A DNA stretch of 57,180 bases from DATESN01 sp035270785. Lineage in GTDB: Bacteria; Bacillota; Clostridia; Lachnospirales; Lachnospiraceae. The notes beneath the pieces are model-generated. The model searched no databases. It was not told the DNA's origin and saw only the letters and a program-made list of their open reading frames with translations. The DNA lies in NCBI GenBank assembly GCA_035270785.1, contig DATESN010000011.1, positions 1 through 57,180 of the forward strand, read 5' to 3'. The position numbers and the translations under genes are program-made. Of this stretch, positions 33,404 to 42,172 are shown in pieces. Each line of letters opens with the position of its first letter. Positions within the stretch are counted from its first letter, which is position 1.

Positions 33404-34318
33404 ATGAGACATTTAATGAGTCCTCTTGATCTTTCTGTAGAGGAACTAGAGAACATCTTTTATTTAGCTGAAGATATTGAACATAATCCGCATAAATATG
33501 CCCATTCCTGCGATGGGAAAAAATTAGCATCCTGTTTTTATGAACCCAGCACCCGTACACGACTTAGCTTTGAATCAGCTATGCTAGGTTTAGGAGGTAA
33601 TGTTCTAGGATTTGCCGATGCCAGCTCCTCCTCCGCTTCAAAAGGAGAAAGTGTATCGGATACCATTCGCATGATATCTTGTTATGCTGATATTTGTGCC
33701 ATGCGACACCCAAAAGAAGGTGCACCTATGGTTGCAGCTAGTAAATCTAGCATCCCCGTTATTAATGCAGGTGACGGTGGCCACCAACACCCTACACAAA
33801 CCTTGACCGATCTCTTAACAATACGTTCCTTAAAAGGTCGACTTAATAACTTTACAATTGGTCTTTGTGGTGACTTAAAGTTTGGTCGTACTGTACATTC
33901 TCTTATTAATGCTTTAATTCGATATGATAATATTACCTTTATCTTTATTTCTCCCGATGAATTAAGGATACCTGATTATATTATTGATTCTTTAAAATCT
34001 AAACAGGTAGCTTTTAAGGAAGTAATCAGTCTTGATGAAGTAATGCCTGATTTAGACCTTCTTTACATGACCCGTGTTCAAAAAGAACGTTTCTTTAATG
34101 AAGAAGATTATGTTCGTCTAAAAGATTTCTATATCTTAAATAAAGCTAAAATGGATCTTGCCAAAAAGGACATGTTAGTTTTACACCCACTTCCCAGAGT
34201 TAACGAAATTTCCATTGAGGTCGATGACGATCCAAGAGCTGTATATTTTAAACAAGTCCAGTATGGAGTTTATGTACGCATGGCATTAATACTAACATTG
34301 TTAGGTATAGAAGTTTAA
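33404..34318 (+). CDS. pyrB: Aspartate carbamoyltransferase catalytic subunit
   Basis: A 304-residue ATCase catalytic chain, the committed step of pyrimidine synthesis (carbamoyl phosphate plus aspartate). STRTRLSFESAMLGLGG is the carbamoyl-phosphate loop, DGGHQHPTQTLTDL and HPLPRVNEIS the substrate-binding motifs. The start is the ATG at 33404 with AAGGAG nine bases upstream and 41 bp after the predicted transcription start. It is followed by pyrI after 41 bp, so the enzyme is the allosteric holoenzyme type. Confidence 0.97.
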   Translation: MRHLMSPLDLSVEELENIFYLAEDIEHNPHKYAHSCDGKKLASCFYEPSTRTRLSFESAMLGLGGNVLGFADASSSSASKGESVSDTIRMISCYADICAMRHPKEGAPMVAASKSSIPVINAGDGGHQHPTQTLTDLLTIRSLKGRLNNFTIGLCGDLKFGRTVHSLINALIRYDNITFIFISPDELRIPDYIIDSLKSKQVAFKEVISLDEVMPDLDLLYMTRVQKERFFNEEDYVRLKDFYILNKAKMDLAKKDMLVLHPLPRVNEISIEVDDDPRAVYFKQVQYGVYVRMALILTLLGIEV

Positions 34319-34359
34319 TCATTAGCATGCTTATCATACATGCAGAACAGGGGTGAATA

Positions 34360-34788
34360 ATGTTAAATGTTGGAAGAATTGAGGAAGGCTTTGTACTTGA
34401 TCATATTAAAGCTGGAAGAAGTTTGGCTCTATATCATGATTTAGAATTAGATAAGTTAGACTGCGCGGTTGCTATCATTAAAAACGCAAAAAGTAATAAG
34501 ATGGGCAAAAAGGATATCTTAAAGGTAGAGTGCGATGTAAATACCTTAAACCTAGATATTCTAGCTGTCATTGACCACAACATTACAGTGAATGTAATTA
34601 AAGATGGTGAAATTGTTGAAAAAGAAGATTTGATCCTTCCCCGTGAAATCCGCAATGTAATGAAATGCAAAAATCCACGATGTATTACTTCCATTGAGCA
34701 AGAATTACCTCATATCTTCAGTCTGACCGATGAAGAAAAAGAAATCTATCGTTGCAAATATTGTGAAGAAAAATATGGAGAACGCTAA
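34360..34788 (+). CDS. pyrI: Aspartate carbamoyltransferase regulatory subunit
   Basis: A 142-residue regulatory chain that binds CTP/ATP and zinc and joins catalytic trimers. The N-terminal allosteric domain holds IKAGRSLALYHDL and the C-terminal zinc domain has the four Cys in CKNPRC and CKYCEEKYG. AGGGGTG precedes the ATG. It ends inside a 15-bp hairpin. PyrI is found in only part of the Firmicutes, including clostridia. Confidence 0.96.
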   Translation: MLNVGRIEEGFVLDHIKAGRSLALYHDLELDKLDCAVAIIKNAKSNKMGKKDILKVECDVNTLNLDILAVIDHNITVNVIKDGEIVEKEDLILPREIRNVMKCKNPRCITSIEQELPHIFSLTDEEKEIYRCKYCEEKYGER

Positions 34789-34805
34789 TCGCGTTCTCCA
34801 TATTT
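34771..34805. terminator. Bidirectional terminator between pyrI and the ABC importer operon
   Basis: A perfect 15-bp stem (AAATATGGAGAACGC and its complement) with a five-base loop contains the pyrI stop codon. On the minus strand it continues into TTTTTCTTC, a good U-tract, so it should serve the convergent importer operon at least as well as pyrBI. Confidence 0.85.
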
Positions 34806-34823
34806 GTTTCATACTTATTCCAA

Positions 34824-35597
34824 TTAATTACCACATTCCACACTGATTTTATTAAATACAGCCATTATCTCATCTGTATTCATATCTTTTTTATCCTGTT
34901 TACATTTATCTATTATAATTTCACCTTGGTGCATCATAATCAAACGATTACCATATTCACTTGCATAACGAAGGTTATGTGTCACCATAATGGTTGTAAC
35001 ATTCTTTTCTTTCACAATCTTATCTGTCAAATGCATAATAACTTCTGCCGTCTTTGGATCAAGTGCAGCGGTATGTTCATCTAAAATCAGAAAATCAATT
35101 GGTGTCATAGTCGACATGAGTAGTGCTAGTGCCTGTCTTTGCCCACCTGATAGCGAACCAACTCTTGTATGAATCTTATCTTCTAAACCCAGATTCAATT
35201 GGCTTAACAACTCACAATAAAAATCTGTTTTATTTTTATTCACGCCTTTACTCATATTATATGGCTTTCCCTTGTTGTCTGCGATTGACATATTTTCAAG
35301 GATATTCATATTAGGGCAAGTGCCTAAAGCTGGATTTTGAAAAACTCTTCCGATTTTTTGATGACGAATGTAATCTCTTTTGTTGGTAATATCGAATCCA
35401 TCCACTAAAATTATACCTGAATCCACTTCAATACTCCCACACACAATATTAAGCATGGATGTTTTCCCTGATCCATTACTACCTACAACAGACACAAACT
35501 CTCCATCTTTTACAGTAAAATCAAAATCTTGAAAAAGACAAAGTTCATTGACTGTTCCTGGATTATAATTTTTACATATCTTTTTTAACTCAAGCAT
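34824..35597 (-). CDS. ABC importer ATP-binding protein
   Basis: A 257-residue ATPase with Walker A GSNGSGKTS (residues about 38-46), signature LSGGQRQALALL near 150, and Walker B ILDEHTAALDPKTA near 172. LDEHTAALDPKTA is typical of the ATPases partnered with ABC_sub_bind substrate proteins. It overlaps the permease gene by 8 bp and is the last gene of a three-gene importer operon. Confidence 0.93.
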   Translation of the reverse strand: MLELKKICKNYNPGTVNELCLFQDFDFTVKDGEFVSVVGSNGSGKTSMLNIVCGSIEVDSGIILVDGFDITNKRDYIRHQKIGRVFQNPALGTCPNMNILENMSIADNKGKPYNMSKGVNKNKTDFYCELLSQLNLGLEDKIHTRVGSLSGGQRQALALLMSTMTPIDFLILDEHTAALDPKTAEVIMHLTDKIVKEKNVTTIMVTHNLRYASEYGNRLIMMHQGEIIIDKCKQDKKDMNTDEIMAVFNKISVECGN

Positions 35598-36498
35598 ACT
35601 TCTTCACCATCTTCTTTCTATCCATGCTGATTACTAGAATTCCTAAGAATAATACAGCTGTAATAAATTTCAAATCAGAAGATTTCTTTAATCCTATAAA
35701 TATAGCAAGGGCGACACAGCCCTTATAAATAAGCGAGCCTATTACAACACTGGAAGTCACCCTTATCAAGGTGACTTTTTTAAAAAGACTTGTTCCAATA
35801 ATGACACTAGCAAGACCAATGACAACAGTACCTGTTCCAAAAGAAACATCAAAGTACCTTTGTTGCTGAGCATAAATACATCCACTTAAAGCCACTAAAC
35901 CATTTGCAATGGATAGACCTACAATCTTTACAAATCCTTTATTAATACCCATGGAGGTAACTAGTGTATCATTATCTCCCACTGCCCGAAGCATAAACCC
36001 TGATTTTGTTCTCAAATACCAATCAAGCAAATATTTGATTGTAAGCAAAACCAACAAAATTACAAAAACAGTTTGATAATCCCTTAATTGCTTGGGAATT
36101 ATACGATTTGAAAATATATTATTTAAAAACTTGTTATCAAAAATAGTATCGTATTGAAAGATAGAGAAATTAGCTTTTCCAGCAATTCTTAAATTAATAG
36201 AATACAGTGCTGTCATCATAATAATGCCTGATAATAGATTTCTAACTTTTAATTTCACATGAATCAATCCTGTTAAAGCACCTATTCCAGCACCTGCTAA
36301 AAAGCAAATAGGTAACGTGAAAAGTGGATTCCATCCCTTTGAAATTAATACAACGGCAATGGCAGCTCCAAATGGAAAGCTTCCGTCCACCGTCAAATCT
36401 GGAAAATCCAAAATTTTGTAAGTAATATATACCCCAAGAGACATAATCCCATATATCATACCTTGTTCAAGGACACTGATCAAAAGATTCACTTCCAT
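35590..36498 (-). CDS. ABC importer permease
   Basis: A 302-residue polytopic permease of the BPD_transp_2 (branched-chain amino acid/sugar type) superfamily with about eight membrane segments, e.g. ITYKILDFPDLTVDGSFPFG near residue 25 and a central LSIANGLVALSGC. Together with its ATPase and lipoprotein neighbours it matches the TrpXYZ-type systems that import aromatic amino acids in streptococci; substrate is not proven here. Confidence 0.9.
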   Translation of the reverse strand: MEVNLLISVLEQGMIYGIMSLGVYITYKILDFPDLTVDGSFPFGAAIAVVLISKGWNPLFTLPICFLAGAGIGALTGLIHVKLKVRNLLSGIIMMTALYSINLRIAGKANFSIFQYDTIFDNKFLNNIFSNRIIPKQLRDYQTVFVILLVLLTIKYLLDWYLRTKSGFMLRAVGDNDTLVTSMGINKGFVKIVGLSIANGLVALSGCIYAQQQRYFDVSFGTGTVVIGLASVIIGTSLFKKVTLIRVTSSVVIGSLIYKGCVALAIFIGLKKSSDLKFITAVLFLGILVISMDRKKMVKKYA

Positions 36499-36552
36499 AC
36501 CTCCACTAATTTTAGAACTTTTGTCATTCTATGAAGACTATTTCCCATACAA

Positions 36553-37548
36553 TTAGTCAATTACAATACTACTAAATACTTCTACCGCTGTTTTTGTATA
36601 TTCATCTGAAATGGTAAGATTAATCTTGCCAGCTGCTTCCGTATTGATATAAAGACTAGCACCTTTAAAAATTTCAAATGGGATTTCCCTTGCCTTTTTT
36701 TCACCCTTTAAAATTCTTACTGCCATCTTTCCCGTTTGTTTTCCAAGTTCAAAATAATCAAGTCCCATAGCAGCGACACATCCGTTTTTGACTTGCTCCA
36801 CTTCACTTCCAAAGACTGGAATTCCTGCTTTATTCGCATATTCCAAAACCACTTGAAGTGCTTCTACTACCGTATTATCTGTTAGATTGGAAATACAATC
36901 TACTTTTGTCACTAAATCTGCTGCTGCAAGAGATACATCGGCAATGGAAGATATACCAGATTCCACAATTGTAAATCCGTAATCAGATGAAAGTCTTTTG
37001 TATTCCTCAATCGTACTAATAGAATTGGCTTCACTTGTTGTATACATAATACCAATTTTCGTTGCTTCCGGCATCATCTTCCGTATCATCGTCAACTGTT
37101 CTTCTACTGGAAGTGCATCTGAAGTACCCGTGATATTTCCCACACTTGATCCATCTTCATTTGCTATTCCCGCTCCTATTGGATCTGAAATTGCTGAATA
37201 TACCACTGGTATTTCTGTATTCAAACATGCATTATATGCACTCATTGCACTTGGTGTTGCAATTGCACATATCAAATCCACTTTTTTTGTTACATAGTTA
37301 TCTGCAATAGTACTTGCCATCCCTGTATCTGTTTGTGCATTATCATAAATAACTTTTAAGTTTTCACCTTCGACAATTCCTTCTTCTTTTAAACCTTCCA
37401 AAAACCCCTCTTTGCAATTATCAAGGGAACCATGCTCTGCAAATTGAGATATTCCAATTGTATATTCACTCTCATTTTTCCCACAAGCAGTAATCATCAT
37501 CACTGCAGATATCATCGTTACTATGATTCCTAACATTCTCTTTTTCAT
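36553..37548 (-). CDS. ABC importer substrate-binding lipoprotein (ABC_sub_bind family)
   Basis: A 331-residue lipoprotein. The signal peptide ends with a lipobox ITAC at residues 19-22, so Cys22 should be lipid-anchored outside the membrane. The rest is a two-lobed periplasmic-binding fold of the ABC_sub_bind (DUF534) family: ISQFAEHGSLDNCKEGFLEG, ATPSAMSAY, PVVYSAISDPIGAG and AMGLDYFELGKQTG. It is the first gene of the importer operon, 54 bp ahead of the permease. No T-box or known riboswitch precedes it. Confidence 0.92.
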   Translation of the reverse strand: MKKRMLGIIVTMISAVMMITACGKNESEYTIGISQFAEHGSLDNCKEGFLEGLKEEGIVEGENLKVIYDNAQTDTGMASTIADNYVTKKVDLICAIATPSAMSAYNACLNTEIPVVYSAISDPIGAGIANEDGSSVGNITGTSDALPVEEQLTMIRKMMPEATKIGIMYTTSEANSISTIEEYKRLSSDYGFTIVESGISSIADVSLAAADLVTKVDCISNLTDNTVVEALQVVLEYANKAGIPVFGSEVEQVKNGCVAAMGLDYFELGKQTGKMAVRILKGEKKAREIPFEIFKGASLYINTEAAGKINLTISDEYTKTAVEVFSSIVID

Positions 37549-37651
37549 TGTTAAATCTCCTCATTTTTTTCCTAAAATACGTCTAACTTTACCATGTATT
37601 CTCGTTTTTTGCAATATTTTAAATGAGGGATGTTAACCCCTTTTATATTCT

Positions 37652-37675
37652 CTTCTTTACCCGCTTCTTTACCCG
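37652..37675. repeat. Perfect 12-bp tandem repeat
   Basis: CTTCTTTACCCG occurs twice in perfect tandem in the spacer between the substrate-binding lipoprotein and the GGDEF gene. Confidence 0.75.
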
Positions 37676-37687
37676 AGTTACTCTAGC

Positions 37688-40012
37688 TTATTGTTCTTTC
37701 AAAAAGTTCTTTCTTTTCAGCTTTTTATCTTTATATAAAATAGCATCCGCTTCTTTCAAAACATCACTTATATTAAGTCCTGGATGGCAAATAAACTCCT
37801 TGATACCAAAGGACATTTCAATATAGTACGGTTTACCACTTGTTCTGTTTAATTCATCACTAAGTTTGTTGATATCCATTTTAACTTTTTGAATGAGACC
37901 AGGTTCATCGATTAAAGCAAACGCTGCAAATTCATCCCCACCAATGCGGCCGATTACATCCTCACTTCGAAAGCTTTTCTTTAAAATATCTGCAATACTT
38001 TTCAAAGAAAAATCTCCTTCAATATGTCCAAAGGTATCGTTTATTCCTTTTAAATTATCCATGTCAACAAAAAACATAACTGCCAATCCACCTTTATGCT
38101 CTGCAATCAACGTAAATATTTCTTCAAATAAACCTCTACGATTTAATAATCCTGTCAATTCATCCGATATGGATAATTCGCTTAATAAATCATTTTTTCT
38201 ACTAATAATATCTAAGCTATCCTCCAATTTTTTTTGCATTTCCATTTGTTTTCGCATTAAATGCAAGAATTTCAAAGCTGTACCAATTTGTAAACCAAGG
38301 GTATGTGCAAAGGAAAATTCTTGAAGCTGGATTTCACAAGTTAATATTCCATATTGCTCTTCATTGGCAAAAAGGCTGAAACTAACCGTCGTAAATCTTC
38401 CTTCTTTAATCATAAATCGATCTAAACTTTGTCCAATTGTCATAATTGGTCTTTCCTCAGGTTCAAATGCAATCGCTTCATCTTTATTAAAGTAAGATGC
38501 TAAGAAGAGTTTGTCTGGGCTTTTCCAATGACCATCATTGTAATTTCTTGACGGCTCCTCAAATAGATGGATATAGGCACTTTGAAATTGTAATGCCTTT
38601 AATTTAAGTATAATCTGATAAATTGCTTCTCTTTCATTTGTAGAATAAACCATAGTATCCCTAGCAATAAAGGTTGCATACCAGGAATCCTTTTTGTATC
38701 TAGTGTTATTTTTATGATAATCACCCGTTATATAATTTGTTATATATTCATAAATAGAAGTTAAAACATCTACAAGACGATTCCGTTTTTTACTATCTTG
38801 CTCATTCTTTACAACTCTTTGAATAAATTGATTAAGCTCCAAATATAATTTATCAATGGAGATGAATTCCGTAAATTCTTCGCTTAGTAGTTCACGAATT
38901 AGTTTTATAAATTTATCATCTCTATTTTCAACTTCCTCGTTACTATAAGCTAACTTGAGAACGTCATTTACAAATCTTTTCATTATTCCATAAATCTTAT
39001 TATATCTAACTTGATCAGTAAATTTATGTACAATATTTTGTACTATTCTTTCTACATATTGTTTTTCATCGTATATATCTACCGTATCACCATGCATGAT
39101 AAGCTTTGTCCCTAAATTTTTACATCCACAGGAATTCCTAATGATAAGTTCAGATGGTATCTTGATGTTAGGAATTTCATCACCATATATCAGTTTCAAA
39201 GCATGTTCAGTAGCACTAAAACCCAATTGATAAGCACTTGCACGAACAGTCGTCAGTGGGGGGTCAATGGACATGGATAAAATGTAATCATCAAATCCTA
39301 TGACTGCGATATCTTTTCCAACACGGAGGCCTCTTCGCTTAATTTCTCGATATCCTCCCAATGCCATCATATCATTTGCGAAGGCTATTCCTTCCAAATC
39401 AGGATTATCATCTAATAACTTTCCTACAAGTTCATCTGTATATTCCGTGAAGTTTCCATGAACCACCATGCTAGAATCACATGCTAATCCATATTCCTTC
39501 ATAATCGAATAATAAACTTCTAAACGTTGCTCTGCATCGAAGTTACTCTTATTCCCTCCTACGAATCCAATCTTTGTTAGGTTATGATCAACAATGAGAT
39601 GTTTTAAACCATCATACATACCCTTCGCATTATCAATGGTAATACTAGAATAACCCTCTAATGTGTCTTCTAATATAATAGACGGAATTCCTTTCAGTTT
39701 TTTCAGCAATCCCTCCCACTCACTAGCATCCAAAAAAGTACGAACAGTACCCATAGAAATAATCAAAACATCGCAATCATCTTTATTAATATAATCAAAA
39801 ATGACTGTGTTTTGATAATCATACTTTGCTCTTTCTGCTAGCATACTTGTCTCGTAATAAGATTGTGCATACATTCCCGGGAAGAACATAAGGTCTACAT
39901 TATTTATCTTGGAAGCATGTATCATGCCACTTGCAAGTTCAAAGGCGTGAGGTGCATCTAAATTACCCATGATAGCACCTATTTTCATTTGTCTTTTTTC
40001 AAAAGCTTCCAT
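37688..40012 (-). CDS. LacI-type sensor fused to diguanylate cyclase
   Basis: A 774-residue protein with no signal peptide or membrane segment. Residues about 8-300 are a LacI/GalR-type periplasmic-binding-fold sensor (IGFVGGNKSNFDAEQRL, GIAFANDMMALGG, DIAVIGFDD, PPLTTVRAS) without the DNA-binding helix-turn-helix. About 300-590 is a linker/GAF-like region, and 600-774 a GGDEF domain with intact GGDEF at 691-695, metal Asp residues in FFVDMDNLKGINDT, and an RSED inhibitory site five residues before it. It should therefore make c-di-GMP in response to a cytosolic ligand, perhaps a sugar. It is upstream of, and on the same strand as, the ABC importer. Confidence 0.88.
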   Translation of the reverse strand: MEAFEKRQMKIGAIMGNLDAPHAFELASGMIHASKINNVDLMFFPGMYAQSYYETSMLAERAKYDYQNTVIFDYINKDDCDVLIISMGTVRTFLDASEWEGLLKKLKGIPSIILEDTLEGYSSITIDNAKGMYDGLKHLIVDHNLTKIGFVGGNKSNFDAEQRLEVYYSIMKEYGLACDSSMVVHGNFTEYTDELVGKLLDDNPDLEGIAFANDMMALGGYREIKRRGLRVGKDIAVIGFDDYILSMSIDPPLTTVRASAYQLGFSATEHALKLIYGDEIPNIKIPSELIIRNSCGCKNLGTKLIMHGDTVDIYDEKQYVERIVQNIVHKFTDQVRYNKIYGIMKRFVNDVLKLAYSNEEVENRDDKFIKLIRELLSEEFTEFISIDKLYLELNQFIQRVVKNEQDSKKRNRLVDVLTSIYEYITNYITGDYHKNNTRYKKDSWYATFIARDTMVYSTNEREAIYQIILKLKALQFQSAYIHLFEEPSRNYNDGHWKSPDKLFLASYFNKDEAIAFEPEERPIMTIGQSLDRFMIKEGRFTTVSFSLFANEEQYGILTCEIQLQEFSFAHTLGLQIGTALKFLHLMRKQMEMQKKLEDSLDIISRKNDLLSELSISDELTGLLNRRGLFEEIFTLIAEHKGGLAVMFFVDMDNLKGINDTFGHIEGDFSLKSIADILKKSFRSEDVIGRIGGDEFAAFALIDEPGLIQKVKMDINKLSDELNRTSGKPYYIEMSFGIKEFICHPGLNISDVLKEADAILYKDKKLKRKNFLKEQ

Positions 40013-40036
40013 TGACTAATCCACCCCATCTTATTT

Positions 40037-40068
40037 TCTGTTTCCGTTTCTGTTTACGTTCCTGTTTT
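40037..40068. repeat. 12-bp tandem repeat upstream of the LacI-GGDEF gene
   Basis: TCTGTTTCCGTT and TCTGTTTACGTT (11 of 12 identical) are followed by a partial third unit CCTGTTTT, in the 120-bp spacer before the LacI-GGDEF gene. On the transcript this would lie in its 5' leader. Confidence 0.65.
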
Positions 40069-40132
40069 ATAGTACTTTTGAACCACATTAAGTATAGCAC
40101 TCTCTTTTATAAATATCTATTAAAAATCTAGC

Positions 40133-41149
40133 TTATTTTTCATTTTTTTTATCTTTTTTATTTTTTTCTTTATCATTTTCTTTATCTGTTTTTCTTTCTA
40201 ATGCTACCCTTTTTAATTCATCCAACGTTGATTTAAATTTTTTTGAAACCATATTTGGATTTTCAATAAGCATCCTACGGCGATAAAAATCTTTTATTCC
40301 TTTTAGACGTGCCCTCTTTGCTGCTTGCTCTTGAAAACTTTCGTCCAAGCTGCTAATTTCTTTTTGATATTCTTCACTGTTACGGTTGGCAAAATGTTTT
40401 ATTTTTGCAATTTGACTTTCTATACTTTTCTCAAATTCTGCAAGGTAATACACACTGGCTTGTTTTTTTTGTTCTGCATTTTCTCTAATTTGTTCAATAG
40501 TTTCACTAATTTTTTTACTAAACTCTTCCACATAACCGTCTTTCACATCTTCTACCACTGCCATAAAAACATCCAATCTTTTTTGTAAATGTTCAAACTC
40601 CATTTTTATGTTATCCGTATTAATAAGAATATCTCGTAATTCCAGCGCTGCCTTAAAAGATAAAAGAAAATCAAGTATCAGTAAAACAGTGATTATTTTC
40701 ACCCCCATTAATAGTATAGAATCATTCCATAAAAAAACGGAATCTTCCACAAAATGATGTAAGAATCTTGTCATTAAGATTGTTAATCCGCCCCATGCTA
40801 ATGTTGCATATAAGCATACCTTTCCTTGAATATTAAACCTGATATGAGAATAATCCCAATACCTAACTTTAAATAATGTTTCCATTAAAACCCCAGTAAT
40901 AAATTCTAAACAAGTAGCACCAATACATCCTGCTATGTAAGTAAGTACTATATTGTGTTGAAAAGGCCTTGATACCACAAGCATCATAATAGCTCCGGAT
41001 CCATATAATGGCAAAAACGGACCCCGCATAAATCCTCTGTTAACAAATCTTTTCTCGCGAATGGATACCATAATACTTTCAAAGCACCATCCAAAAAAAC
41101 AATAAAAATAGAAAAAAGCTAACCATTCAAACCAGCTGTAATTGTACAT
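40133..41149 (-). CDS. CmpB-like membrane protein with C-terminal coiled coil
   Basis: A 338-residue protein. Residues 5-170 contain about five membrane segments with family signatures FFGWCFESI, GFMRGPFLPLYGSG and WDYSHIRFNIQG. Residues 170-338 are a highly charged, helical, probably coiled-coil cytoplasmic tail ending in a Lys-rich stretch. It is a longer paralogue of the protein at 32358-32762. Despite the common label of ABC permease, no ATPase is linked. It lies 50 bp after a COG0523 GTPase on the same strand. Confidence 0.78.
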   Translation of the reverse strand: MYNYSWFEWLAFFYFYCFFGWCFESIMVSIREKRFVNRGFMRGPFLPLYGSGAIMMLVVSRPFQHNIVLTYIAGCIGATCLEFITGVLMETLFKVRYWDYSHIRFNIQGKVCLYATLAWGGLTILMTRFLHHFVEDSVFLWNDSILLMGVKIITVLLILDFLLSFKAALELRDILINTDNIKMEFEHLQKRLDVFMAVVEDVKDGYVEEFSKKISETIEQIRENAEQKKQASVYYLAEFEKSIESQIAKIKHFANRNSEEYQKEISSLDESFQEQAAKRARLKGIKDFYRRRMLIENPNMVSKKFKSTLDELKRVALERKTDKENDKEKNKKDKKNEK

Positions 41150-41199
41150 TTTGACCCCCTGTTATAAATAAAATACACTGTTGTCTTTGTATTTTGGTA

Positions 41200-42129
41200 C
41201 TACATAAAGTTAATAATTTCTTCCTTCGGTGCCCTACATTTGGATATAGAAATAGCTTGAAGTACTGGGCCTTCACCCTTATAGTCTGCAAAGTATTCCT
41301 TTTGAACAATTGCAGTCACTAATATCCACTGTTGATCCAGCAATTCTGAAACTTTTTCGTAGTGGCAGGCAAATCCTAAAAATGCCATATCGTCCGCACA
41401 GCAAGTCATTGCCATTCTTCCTGGAACAAAATAGTTCTTTGGAAATTTATCAGGCTTTAAAACCATTCCAGTGAATTGAACTTTTTTTCCAATGTATCTT
41501 TCTATATGATCAAGAGAATCCAGATACCAGACTCCATAACTATGATTGTCTAGTACAATAAGTTCTTTCTTTAAATCATATGGAAGGTCATCCTCCATTA
41601 TTTCGTTCACTTCTCCATTCATATCTTCAAAAATAATAGTAGCTTTTGGATTGACGGCTTTTACACTTCGTTTAAAGCTATTTAACTCTTTGATACCATC
41701 GCAGCGATTGAAAATAATCAGTTCTGATTTACGAACCATCTCTGCAAGCAATGACTTCATATTATTATAGTAAATTGAAAAAGTAGACGCATCAATTGTC
41801 GTAATTTGTTGTTCAATCGTCCAATGCCATGGTAGTTTTGCATTTTTATAATCCCACATACCATTAAATTCTATAATAATTCTTTCTGGTTTATATTTTT
41901 TCTCCAATTCAAGCAATACGGCTGGAGTAAAATATTCTTCCTTCTCTATAAACTCTATACAAGCATTGCTATCTACTAATAATGGTTCATCATATTCCAA
42001 TTCTCCCTCTTCACATACAATAATAAGGGTTTTTCCCTTCACATCAAAATATGGTTGTTCAAGGGTATATGTGATAAACTCTGTTTTTCCGCTTTCTAAA
42101 AATCCATTAATAACATAAACTGGCTTCAT
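41200..42129 (-). CDS. COG0523 GTPase fused to a DUF1980-like domain
   Basis: A 309-residue G3E-family protein. The N-terminal half has a P-loop NGFLESGKTEF (residues 8-18) and IIEFNGMWD near 86; it lacks the CxCC metal-binding motif of typical COG0523 members. The C-terminal part (about 210-309: GKKVQFTGMVLKPDKFPKNYFVPGR-like, with MTCCADD near 250) resembles the TIGR03943/DUF1980 protein that partners membrane permeases. It follows a second COG0523 gene by 43 bp. A role in metal delivery or sensing is likely by family; the metal is unknown. Confidence 0.8.
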   Translation of the reverse strand: MKPVYVINGFLESGKTEFITYTLEQPYFDVKGKTLIIVCEEGELEYDEPLLVDSNACIEFIEKEEYFTPAVLLELEKKYKPERIIIEFNGMWDYKNAKLPWHWTIEQQITTIDASTFSIYYNNMKSLLAEMVRKSELIIFNRCDGIKELNSFKRSVKAVNPKATIIFEDMNGEVNEIMEDDLPYDLKKELIVLDNHSYGVWYLDSLDHIERYIGKKVQFTGMVLKPDKFPKNYFVPGRMAMTCCADDMAFLGFACHYEKVSELLDQQWILVTAIVQKEYFADYKGEGPVLQAISISKCRAPKEEIINFM

Positions 42130-42172
42130 ATTATTCCTTCTTTACATTTTTAATTTTTTACTTTTTTACATT

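Noticed and set aside
36499..37687. A T-box or riboswitch before the ABC importer
   Set aside because: The 140-bp upstream spacer has no T-box core sequence, no terminator-antiterminator pair and no recognisable riboswitch core.
37893..38324. A 143-codon open frame on the plus strand within the LacI-GGDEF gene
   Set aside because: It is a shadow of the GGDEF-coding strand without a promoter or a recognisable protein.
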